A stretch of 64,000 nt of DNA from Athripsodes cinereus. Its lineage: Eukaryota; Arthropoda; Insecta; Trichoptera; Leptoceridae. Position numbers and translations under genes: made by a program. Below the pieces are notes generated by a model that worked only from the letters and a program-made list of their open reading frames with translations, was not told the origin of the DNA and searched no databases. Every line of letters starts with the position of its first letter. Position 1 is the first letter of the stretch. The stretch is taken from assembly GCA_947579605.1 (NCBI GenBank), contig OX388314.1, forward strand, positions 16,489,982 to 16,553,981. The letters run 5' to 3'. Positions 35,820 to 46,362 of the stretch are shown here, piece after piece.

Positions 35820-36317
35820 TACAGTGAGAATTGAGGATACAAGGAGAATGAACGGATGCGAGAGGAGTGTTGTGCTTGTGGATAGAATGCGTGTTATCAA
35901 GTTGCGATGGTTTGGGTATGTGGAAAGAATGAACGATGAAAAGATGACGAAGGTGTGTTTATCCGAAAGAGGGGGTTTTAGTAAGCGCAGATGTCCGAGA
36001 ATAAGGTGACCTCACCACGTAGATGAAATTTTAAAGGACGTTAGTATGTTAATCCCGTGGAGTACCCGGTAAAGAATTGGTCTCCCACTCTTCTGCGAAA
36101 GTTTTCGAGTGTCCTGTAAAAGGCAGGTGTTCGAAAAAAATAAGACATTTTACATCTTCAATTCAGCGATGAGGCTTGCCACCCATCCTGAATGTCTTGA
36201 TTTTATATTGGCACGAAGAGGACAGTTTGCATGTTTCTTACATGCAGCTGATCTGCTGGATACCCCACTTGTGGGATATGCCGTGATGGTATAGTAGTAG
36301 TAGTAGTAGTAGTAGTA
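35820..36317 (+). mobile_element. LINE-A: polymerase C-terminus, 3' UTR and (TAG)n tail
   Basis: A frame to 36009 reads RIEDTRRMNGCERSVVLVDR then RVIKLRWFGYVERMNDEKMT, typical LINE C-terminal blocks. It is followed by about 280 bases of 3' UTR (ttttcgagtgtcctgtaaaa, ttcaattcagcgatgaggct, ccccacttgtgggatatgcc) and ends gtgatggtatagtagtagta with about seven TAG units. This is the most complete LINE-A copy here and defines the family for the fragments at 11861, 18018, 23719, 36607, 40220, 51003, 54050 and 61912. Confidence 0.8.
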
Positions 36318-36606
36318 TGTTGAGTTAGGGGAATCGGTGTACGTGTATGAGAAATTCTATGAATGTGGATGAAGCGAAAGAAATATGTAGGTAGATATAA
36401 TTATATACGTGGGCGATCCGTACTCTCTGCCTACCCTACTTGTGAGGGTATAATGTTATAGTATAATATAGTACTCTATAAAAATCAATAATATTATTCA
36501 TATTGATCTAGCCTACAAGATGAGGTTTATGGAACATAATGGAACAAAGAAAGAAAACATTGATATCTGTATCTCTCTATATTTATACTTAATTCAATAA
36601 TAAAAA

Positions 36607-37045
36607 TGTTTTCGAGTGTTCTCTAAAATGCAGGTATCGGTAAAACATCACGAATAAGATATTTATTTATTTATTCATTGTTTACTGACACTGATTTAAA
36701 AAAATCACATAGAAGGTATACATTCAAATTAGATCAATATACAGAGTGCCAGTTTATCGCAAAGGCATAATATTCATTCACTGTGTCGGTGTTTAGGTAG
36801 TAGAATTCCATATCGAAATAAATAAAACAAGTGTTTCATTCTACTATTGTTTTATTCTGTGAGAGAGACGTCTTTCGTCTTATAAGGACATTGTCATGCA
36901 TAATATTCAACATTTTCAATTCAGCGATGTGGTACACTAACACTACCCACCCAGAATGTTTTATTGGCATGGAGAGGACGACTTGCATATTTAATTACAT
37001 ACAGTTAGTTTGTTGGCTACCCTACATGTGGGAGATGCCGTGAAA
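36607..37045 (+). repeat. LINE-A 3'-UTR copy split by an R1 insertion
   Basis: 36607-36660 matches LINE-A (ttttcgagtgttctctaaaa), then R1 (antisense) occupies 36661-36772. LINE-A resumes at about 36903 (acattttcaattcagcgatg) and ends gtgggagatgccgtga at 37045. So R1, plus about 130 bases of unknown DNA, was inserted into an older LINE-A copy. Confidence 0.7.
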
Positions 37046-37200
37046 TAAAAAACCACATACATTGTTTGGTAGAATAACAGCTTAAATGTTATACATATAA
37101 TTATTATAACACGACTATCTTATCAGATATGCAATATTTTTGATAAATTATTTTCAAAACAGATACCATGAGTCATAATCAATCTAACGCCGATTGAAAA

Positions 37201-37440
37201 AAATATAATCCGCTCTTAGTGACATATATTAAAGTTATATCGTATAATTATGCAATTCCCTATGCATTAGGTATATAGGTAGATATACCACGTTGATGAA
37301 AGGTAACGGCATGAAATGAAAAATATAATCCGCTCTTAGTGACATATATTAAAGTTATATCGTATAATTATGCAATTCCCTATGCATTAGGTATATAGGT
37401 AGATATACCACGTTGAAGGAAGGTAACGGCATGTAATGAA
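37201..37440. repeat. Tandem duplication, 2 x 120 bp, almost identical
   Basis: 37201-37320 and 37321-37440 agree except for about four bases near the ends of the units (gatgaaagg/gaaggaagg and catgaaat/catgtaat). No coding content. Confidence 0.95.
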
Positions 37441-38562
37441 AAATGCTAAATAATATTATACACACATGGAAAGGCACTTATGATATCAGAAGAATTACAT
37501 GACTTGATTATCCAGACTTATCCTCAACACTGAAAGTCGTTGGGGGATATTCTCGACGCGACCTAAGTCTAAACCATATTCAGTGAGCGAGAAATCTCAA
37601 ATTGATGTTATTTTAAATAAGAAGTCTAGCCTTTAAAGCACCAAATATCATGCAAAAGTGTGTAGTTTACCAATTTTTTAGACTGTTCACAAATTGTCCT
37701 TTGACGTAAATATCTAAGACACTAGATTAAGACTATCTTAAGAATAACCCCACTGAATGAGGAAGAGATTTTTTGCTGTATACGCAAACGTAAAAAAATG
37801 GAACCCGATATAAAAATATGTGAATTAGAAATTCGATAAAATATTTTTTTAGCAAACAAAATGATGTGATAATTATAGCGCAAGACAATCAATAGTGTCA
37901 ACATATTATTTACATTATGGTGCAAAGAACTTGTATGCAATGCAAATTAGAAAAAAAAATCAGCGGAAATACAAGATAAGCGTGACTAATAACGATATGA
38001 TGTTGAAGAAGGTAATTCATTAGATATTTGTCTTGCACAATGACTTCATCTGGACGGGTGCGCAAACACTTTCATTATCATTTTACTACTACAGAAGTAG
38101 GTACAAATGATACGAACTCACATTGTTATTTACACACGATATGTAAAGAAACAATAGTGTAATAGTTATAATCATAATCGAGAGTGAAACAATTATTGTT
38201 ATTACGTAGACAGATAGTATAAACAAACGCATGCAAGGTAACTCATATCTTAATACCCATAAAAATTATGCAAATATTTGAGTCAGTTTGTGAGTATGAT
38301 TGTTTACATAATTATTGTTATGCCAATTACAGAACCGTTTATTTTATTATAATTTACTATATTTCAATGCACAACGAAAAACAATTACGTTTGTAAAAAA
38401 AAACATAATCTAATGTATTTTATAAATAGAGAGATTAGAAAAGTTCAAAGTAACAACAGTATTCATGGAAGTATTCAGAATATGTGGGAGAAATGAGCAT
38501 TATGTGAATTTTTGCCAAAAGATCATTCTACGGCAGTAACACCACTCTTTTAAAATCATTTC

Positions 38563-38600
38563 GTCGGTAGCCTGGAGGTAGAGTCTCGGCCTCAGATGAC
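38563..38600 (+). repeat. S1 SINE 5' fragment
   Basis: cgtcggtagcctggaggtag and agtctcggcctc match the start of the S1 copy at 15418. The copy is cut before the B box. Confidence 0.6.
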
Positions 38601-39429
38601 ATCTTTAAAAAGAATGTCGGTTGTTATTATTTGTTTATTTATATTTGAAAAGTCTTTTGATGCTACTTTTTGTTCATTTGAAACTGTTATATTGTTTGTG
38701 TATTTTAAATTATGCAACGTCAGATCTAAAAGTTAGTTCATAATGAAGGCATTAACATTTAGGTATTTAAATGTTACAAAAGTACTTATATTTAAAGCGC
38801 GGCGCGGCATGTGGATGTGCGGCATGCTTACATGGCCTACATAACAATATACCGTAAAATACACAATATTATGAATATTTACCTACTTAGAATAACAATC
38901 ATTAGGTAGGCATAATGCTATCATTTTTAATAACCAAATATAATTTGTAATGAAAAAAAAATGGTTTGTAGTAACTAACCCAATTGTTGCACAATCGCTC
39001 TGATTGAAGGAGATTCTTTTCCAGCATGTGTTCTCGAATTGAGTGTCAAATGCCAAAAAACGGAGATGTTGTCGTAATATTTAAATTTGATTTATAGAGT
39101 TAATCTTAAATAGTTACTACTTCAGATTTCCGGTATAGAAAACGACTTTCTATAAGTTTACGGGTGTTTCAATAAGATATAAATCCTCATATTTATAACA
39201 CTGACTATCTTATATTCGGCGTTGAGGCAGTCTTTTCTTATCTAATGAGAAATACATACCTACATAGTTTCAATAAAAAGTTAAATGTTTATTTTGAAAC
39301 GAGAGCGATAACATGTAAAATACTTTGTATAAGACTAGAAGGTACATTATGATGAAGTAACATCACTATATTCATTGATTGAGATGATGTTGATTCTGAC
39401 GAATTCCATATTAAAATTAAATTAATCAT

Positions 39430-39545
39430 TAAATTCGATTTCACCCGCTGCTGACTTACTCCACCTTCACGACGCAAGCATGTTGCTTACTGCGAAGAAG
39501 TTTGGGATGTAATGTTTATTTGAGGAAATAAACGAATTTGAAAAG
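39430..39545 (+). repeat. S3: SINE-like copy 2
   Basis: ctccaccttcacgacgcaag and catgttgcttactgcg match 27400-27440; ends in gaggaaataaacgaatttg and an A-rich stretch. Confidence 0.5.
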
Positions 39546-39774
39546 AAAAAAATGCATTATTTCGAATGCAGATTCATTTTTTTTTATTATCCACTTTTAA
39601 AATACCAAATAAGAAAATGACAAAATATTTTTTAGTACAAATGAAAACAACATACTCAACACCTTAGTTCCGTTAAAAAAAGTTGTCCTCCGAAAACATA
39701 GACAAAAGTTTTGTTTCTATTTCATAATAACAACAAAAGAATAAGTCAACTTTCCAATTATATTGAAAACTACG

Positions 39775-39935
39775 AACCGGCGCGGCTCAGAGAGAGACAC
39801 TAGCACAGCGTCTCGACGCTCGCGATGGCGGTGATATTATGACCGAACAACGAAGCGTAGCGTCCAGACCACACAGCCATCCGTAGCGTAGAAGGCTATG
39901 CACGATGTACATATAGTGTTGCACTTACCCCTAGT
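39775..39935. promoter_or_regulatory. CpG-rich island, possible promoter or non-coding exon
   Basis: Sharply more GC- and CpG-rich than its surroundings (ccggcgcggctcagagagag, cgtctcgacgctcgcgatgg). Contains a GAGA-type run. On the - strand a good donor (GGGGTAAGTG) lies at its edge near 39930. It could be a 5' exon or promoter of supervillin or an unseen transcript. No protein is evident. Confidence 0.3.
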
Positions 39936-40219
39936 ACGATACAAAGCATTCATGGCTATACTTTACTATCATATAATATGCCGTAGTACACCTCTCTCGC
40001 TACTGTAATACGGAAAGCACAAAGTATAGGTAAGTATTGTAAATCCACCGAGACGCCGTACTTGACTCGGAAAGTTTATTTACATTTTGTGTTCGCGAAT
40101 CGTAAAGCATGCATTTTATATCGCCGTGGTTAAACAGAGCTTTCGTGGACTGTTGGAAAGGCATTTTTAATTTACGAGATCGCTTCAGTATAATATACAT
40201 CGAAAAGCAACTGTAGAAT

Positions 40220-40262
40220 TTTTCGATGTGGAATATGCCGTGATGGTATAATAGTAATTAGA
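40220..40262 (+). repeat. LINE-A terminal fragment
   Basis: gtggaatatgccgtgatggt then ataatagtaattagaagtag is a decayed copy of the LINE-A end with its TAG tail. Confidence 0.55.
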
Positions 40263-41069
40263 AGTAGTGGAATTTTACCAAACGCGTATCAAAAAAGTAT
40301 GATTCATCTGGAGCTACCAGATCAGTAAATTAAAAATATTATCATTCTAGTGCTAACAAATCAGTAAATTACATGATGAAAGAATGACAATAAAATGAAT
40401 ACATTAAAATAGAAAATAAGTCAAAAATGTGTACGTCTATAATCTTAAATTCAAATTAAATCAATCATAAATTTAATATGAACTACGTAAAGTGAAATAT
40501 TTTGTTTAAGACTTTACAAAGAGACGTTTGGTAAGAAATCTATTAGGAAGAACAAAGGGTGATTTACTGAGGATAGTGGAGCGAAAGTAGGTACGTGGCA
40601 GAATTTCTAACCCAAAGGCAAACATTTAAATAGAGCCACGTGGTAATGTTTTGGGATGGAATGCAGTTGCAGCGAGAGGCAGACGTATCGATCGCGTCTA
40701 CCTCATACCGCGTCAAAACACGGATATACACTCTATTCTCATCACAAACCTACACTCTATGTAGTAAATGTATGTATTTGGACTATGGAGTTTGCTCAAT
40801 ATAACAAACTCCATACAATGTTAATACTGAGGTCATGGATGAATGGTCGTCCGGTGCAACGAGATAAATACGTGAATAAACAATAAATACTACACTTATG
40901 TACATACAAGTTAAACAAAAACAAAGGGGGCTGTACTCTCTCCCATATGCTAATACGTTGATATTTAGTTTTGTATAATATTTCAGTAATTATTTAGTAA
41001 AATATTTTGATGAGTATTACAGTACAAGATCTCCCTGATTCAAAAATAAATATGTATTAAAATCGAACT

Positions 41070-41147
41070 CAAAAACTAACGATATTATAATAACGATATT
41101 ATAATAAAAACTAACGATATTATAATAAAAAATAACGATAACTAACG
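41070..41147. repeat. Short minisatellite, unit aaaactaacgatattataat
   Basis: Three to four imperfect copies of a 14- to 25-base unit containing taacgatattataat. Confidence 0.8.
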
Positions 41148-42774
41148 CATCAATAATATTTTTTTTACTTTAATAATACTTTTGACTATAGAACTATTGT
41201 CTGTCTTATCCAAGACTATAGGAAGAAAACAAATCATTTCTGTGACATCTACTGAAAAATCCTTTTGGCCCAAAGATATCTTACATACACACGACTATGC
41301 ACTTCCTTGAAAAAACATTCCACCTGATATAGTAATTGGTAGAGAGCAGTCACCTTCTAACACATGTTTGTTTTATGTACACCCACTGTAGTTATGAAGT
41401 ATAGACAATATGTTAGAAAGGGACTCCTCTTTCCATTACCGTCTCACACGGTACGCTTTATTTTTTATAGGAATATTAGACAAAGACTACTAACAACATA
41501 GGAATAGACCTTACAGCCACGGCGGAAAGCACATTTTGCTTTATTTTGGTCAAAAATAGTCATGTTTTTGTAAAATGCCTTTGATCTAACCTGACATTTG
41601 GAAATTTGTATTATATGTATTATGATACGTACTTGAGAGGTCTGCACACTCCACCTTCAAGTCTAGAGTAGAGATAAAATAAATAAATAAAATTAAAATA
41701 AAACGTATGTTTACAGAAACCAGGTTTCTTTGTAGTTTTAATTAACGAGGAGATTCTTCAATGAAGATATAGAAACATATTCAATAAGTTAAATTATTTT
41801 TAAATTATGATGGACATAACGATGTGCATTAATCTCACCACTGCAATAAAACATAAAATTAATGAAATAGTACAGCAGTATCATCTCCCACTTACTAATT
41901 GTAGAAGAAACTCAAGTGAAAGCTGCGAAGTAATAAAAGGTACACATTAATTAAAAGCCGCAAGAGCTGAAACGACGACTTTCATAATTTTTATCAGACA
42001 ACTTATGTTTAGTAGAATAATGTATGTAGTGTAGTAATGTAAGTATACATAGTATTTTCCTTACCTAGTAAATATCGAATACGTTATTACCTACACTTGT
42101 AAGACTACTAGACCGTTTAATCGAAACATTTCAATTACAATATTTGATACTCCTTTTCTTTATATCCGGGAATAATTAAATTGTTATACCGTATAAACGT
42201 TCTTATACTGGGACGATATCATATTACAACTCATAGTAAGTATTTAAGAAGTAGATAACTAATTCTAAAATCAATTAACAATACTTGTTTAATACATAGC
42301 TAACATAGATAACACACAGTATTATAGAACTTTATCAAACTGGCTTTCGGGACGTATTATCAAATATACAAGATGAAATAATATTTCGAAGTGAAGTTAG
42401 TTCGTGTAAAGTTTTGCTTTTTTTAATGATCTAGGGATACGTGAATAACGAATTATTAATGAAATTATCTTTAAGAATCTCAAGATTTTTTACGCGTTAT
42501 GATAACACGAATATCTTTTGACATCATTTCATAAAATCATATCCGTAGGAAGATTATAATATGTGATGAAAATAAAAACGTATGTTTTTTTTACTGATTC
42601 AATATACTATCCCACACGTTACTACTCAATATCAAGATGGTCACACGAGATACACGCTATCAATCGGAGACAGAAGGTAATTCAATGACAATTTTATATC
42701 ATGTTTTTTTTTTCTTTTTCTAATATAGAATACACAAAGCGAATAGAAAATGAAAATAAACCCCTTCATGTCTG

Positions 42775-42865
42775 AGGTGAATGAGCGTCGTCGTGGCGTC
42801 TAGACGCGCCTAGCGGAGTAACGACCCTCACTACTACAGCAGACCACGGCGGTCTCCAAAAGAAA
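42775..42865. promoter_or_regulatory. Second CpG-rich island
   Basis: gagcgtcgtcgtggcgtcta, gacgcgcctagcggagtaac and cacggcggtctcc stand out from the AT-rich background. Similar in character to 39775-39935; possibly a promoter, non-coding exon or old transposon piece. Confidence 0.25.
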
Positions 42866-43965
42866 GTCTCCTAATGCACATTTCTGTATCAGTTAACTTA
42901 CATTTCCAAAACAAAATGAATGGGTTTACAATATTTTTTTTTAAATAAAAACCGAATCAGAATAATTATTCCTCAGTTTGATAGAAGGCAATGCACACAA
43001 TTTCGAGTGAATCGTAAATTGTAAGAATGTTATTAATGAAAATGTAAGCATAAAAACTCAATTATTTTTTTCCCGTGACAACATATGTTACAGCACTACA
43101 CTATTTGGTAGACACCACAAAATAGTTCAGTTCATAGAGAAGGCGACAATGAGCCGACGGGGTATTATTAAAAGATAGTATGATAATAAGAGGCAGGCAG
43201 TAGGCATTATGATTTTGTGTTGTAGAAATAATGAAAGATAGAAAGGGTACACAATGTAGACGAAAGAGTATGTCTGGGATATTTATCACGAAATGAATGT
43301 TGTACGAGCGTAAAAAGGAAGCATGATAAGCATTTTTTGAATGCATTCTATATATACCTACATACATAATCGTATATAAAGTAAGTAATAATACTTTTTT
43401 TTATTTCAATTTAAAAAATATATATACAACACCATGTTTATTCACAATTAAATTGAAATTAAATATTTAGATACCTACGCTTTATTATAGGAAAAACAAA
43501 CTCCTAATAAAAATATACCTTAAGTAGATAGAAAAATGCAGACGGAGTAAAAAAAATAGTATGGTGCCTAATTATAATGTAGGTACTCTTTTCAAATGGA
43601 AATCCGCGGAGGATATTACAGTAAAAGCTAATACCTCCGCAACATTCATAATAATTGGCATGGGGTTGTGAGTAGAAATAAAGCTGACTGAAAAATACAC
43701 CATAGACAAAATATACATATTTATGTTTGTATACGTGCAGAAGGTAAGGATGTTTGGGGTAAATTGCACATATTTATGCCTACCAATTCCTTTGATTCCT
43801 TCGCTATAATTTTATTAATTCCACACCAGGACAAAGTATCATTATTATTATGAATTTACTGTGTTAGTTTTCAAAAAGAGATAAAATTATACATATCTAT
43901 ATTAAAGAAGAAGACGTCTATGATATCAGGGTCTAATAGGGGAACATTTCAGAAACGATTATTAT

Positions 43966-44501
43966 GGGGTGTTCACATTTGGCGAATATCGCCAGCCGAA
44001 TTTCAAAATATAACGCCAGGCGAAAAAACAAAATTCGCCGTACACCCATTGATCGTCACACCTGTTCACACAAGTCCACCGATATAGAAACGATCTGTCA
44101 GATGCGCTTTGATTTTGACACTGTTTTCAAAATGGCGTCGAGATGGAGATCGCGAAGTGTTTATTTTTAGTCGAAAATGTTATAGTAGAGGTTATAAGGC
44201 GCCTTTTAATTAAGGAAACAAACGCCACAAACCAACAAAAAAGATAACAGCTGTCACGAAGCGGGAAACATTATAAAATTTATAGGTTATAAAGCTTTTA
44301 CCATAGACACAAACGCCGCGCATATCTGCGCATGTGCAAATCGTTCGATCGCCCGAGAAAGTTGGAAGGTGGTCAACTCGAGACGATATCGTTTCTACTG
44401 GTTTTTATCGCTTCAGACTAGCTGTCATTTTGTTCACACGGTTCAAATGGCTGGCGATATTTTGGTGCCCTAGCGATATTCGCCAAAGTGAGAACACCAC
44501 A
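43966..44501. mobile_element. DNA transposon with terminal inverted repeats, non-autonomous
   Basis: The left end reads GGGGTGTTCACATTTGGCGA then ATATCGCCAG; the right end, reverse-complemented, reads GTGGTGTTCTCACTTTGGCG then AATATCGCTAG. Both ends carry a second gatat/cgcca motif and, further in, tagaaacgat and tgttcacac in opposite orientations. About 536 bases; no intact transposase. The target duplication is unclear, so I do not assign a superfamily. Confidence 0.75.
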
Positions 44502-45828
44502 TTAGCATTACTTTGTTCGTTCGGCCAAATATTAGCAAAGTAATAACCGACCATTGTTCGGTTATTTACTGCATAATTAAGTATCTAATAATATTGTTTA
44601 TAACTAATAGGTCTCAATATACGATATCATTACATAATTCCGATTATTATATAAAAGGTCCTAAACAATGCTACATTAAACTATGGTTAAATGTACAGGT
44701 AAAATCAATAAAGAACGCAATGTTACTATAATACCAAATACTCTGTGGCATTTGCATAACCATCGGCATGGAACAAATGATAGTGCAAGACAATATAGGT
44801 ATGAGTATAGGTAGGACAGAGTATCGGCACTCGTCTCTATTGTGTAATATCAGGAACATGTTTATAATAGAATATAACATTACATTGTGTGCTGAAAACA
44901 ATAAACGATACTGATAAACCGATATCTATCTATCTCTATGTAAGTACAAAATATAAAGCAATATAAATTAATAAATGATACACCGTGGTTAATGAATAAC
45001 CAGCACGAGATAATTAGGAGCGATCAGCAGAGTATAAAATGGGAGTCTCTTACAGAGCTCGTGTCTATTCAAATAGGAAATAATGTTATGTAATTCATGT
45101 GTATTGCTATATCACAATGCTCTAACTCTATACCAGATATAATCACACAATCTATATACACATATTCACATGCATTCTTTCATATAATTTAGGTACATAC
45201 ATACATCTTCACTCGAACAAAGTTACGATGAAAATCAAGATTCATTGATTTGGTATTACAACAGCTCTCAAGCAGTATTAACCGACTGCGGTCAACTGCA
45301 TGTTTATGATTTGTTGTACAGACATATGATATTATCAATTTAATAATCAAAACTGAATGTTGATTTATCTGTGACAATCAATACGACACATGAAGGGATA
45401 GTAAAAACATCTTCATACTTAATTTTCATATCATTGGTATCAGAAGAGCTGTACGATTCGGAAAGTCGTATCACTTACATTCGCAAGATTTGTCCCATTC
45501 AAAAAACTGAAATATATTCCACTTACCTTGGAGATAATACAATACAATAAATTAATATATAGTAATCAAACATCTTGCTCTTTTTCTATGCAATATAAAT
45601 ATGATTTACAACAAGAAGTAAACTTTAAATGGCATATCAAAACCACGACGTTTATATTGAATTAAGGAAGGTACTTTAGCATGTTGAAGACCGTAGGTAC
45701 CTACCTACTTCAAGTCGAGTTTCCCTACTTTAAACATACATTTGAGGTTAGATACGAGACGTGACATAGTCGCCGCAGAAACAACGTTCTAATAGAATAT
45801 GTTGTATGAACATTGCTATTCATATTAT
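44502..45828. other. AT-rich DNA
   Basis: No gene or known repeat. A TATAAAA with a GC-richer downstream stretch is at about 45034-45064, but no transcript can be inferred. Confidence 0.4.
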
Positions 45829-46354
45829 TAGTGTTGTGGAATTCTCAAGAAATAATTTTTCGAGAAATTTACCGAGAAATTTTTCGGTAAATTTCTCGAA
45901 GCAGAGATTTTTCTGAGAATTTTTTTATTTTTTATTTAACAGTATAATAATAATAAATACTTTATTCAATCAATCAATAACAATGTATAAATGTTGAGAC
46001 AATTTATCACCGATATGGCTACAATTAATTATGGAAACAAAAAATTGTTAGGTACCTAAATAAAAAATGTACTAATAACTGATGAAAAATCTTGATGTTT
46101 GACACCCCATATGCCCATATTTAAGTTAAAAAAAAAATTGCAGGTACGTACATGGAAAAAGTGTTAATAACCTCTGATTTGGGTCTTTTTCAACCCCACA
46201 AATTATTGGATCAATCAGGTTGGCTGCGAAGTGTATTGGGCAAAAGATCATAATACCACTAAGAAAAATTATGGGGAGAAATTTCTCTTCCATCAGAGGA
46301 GAAATTCTCGAAACGAGAAATTTCTTTGGAGAATTTTCTCTTCTCACATCACTA
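45829..46354 (-). mobile_element. Truncated hAT transposon with perfect 8-bp target duplication
   Basis: Ends TAGTGTTGTGG (left) and, reverse-complemented, TAGTGATGTGA (right), flanked by the identical 8 bases catattat at 45821-45828 and 46355-46362. An 8-bp duplication and TAGNG-type ends are diagnostic for hAT. Subterminal gagaaatttctc motifs recur at both ends, including a hairpin with arms of about 17 bases at 45857-45900. On the - strand at 46126-46347 the reading PIHFAANLIDP resembles the C-terminal dimerisation region of hAT transposases (PxxxAAxLLDP). At 526 bases it is an internally deleted copy. Confidence 0.9.
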
Positions 46355-46362
46355 CATATTAT

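Larger units (their letters stand above)
37441..39774. other. AT-rich DNA with SINE pieces
   Basis: Apart from an S1 fragment (38563-38600) and an S3 copy (39430-39545), I see nothing recognisable. ggcgcggcatgtggatgtgcggcatgc at about 38800-38826 is a small GC-rich spot. Confidence 0.4.
40263..43965. other. AT-rich DNA, mostly unassigned
   Basis: Contains a minisatellite (41070-41147) and a GC-rich island (42775-42865). No gene recognised. Confidence 0.4.
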
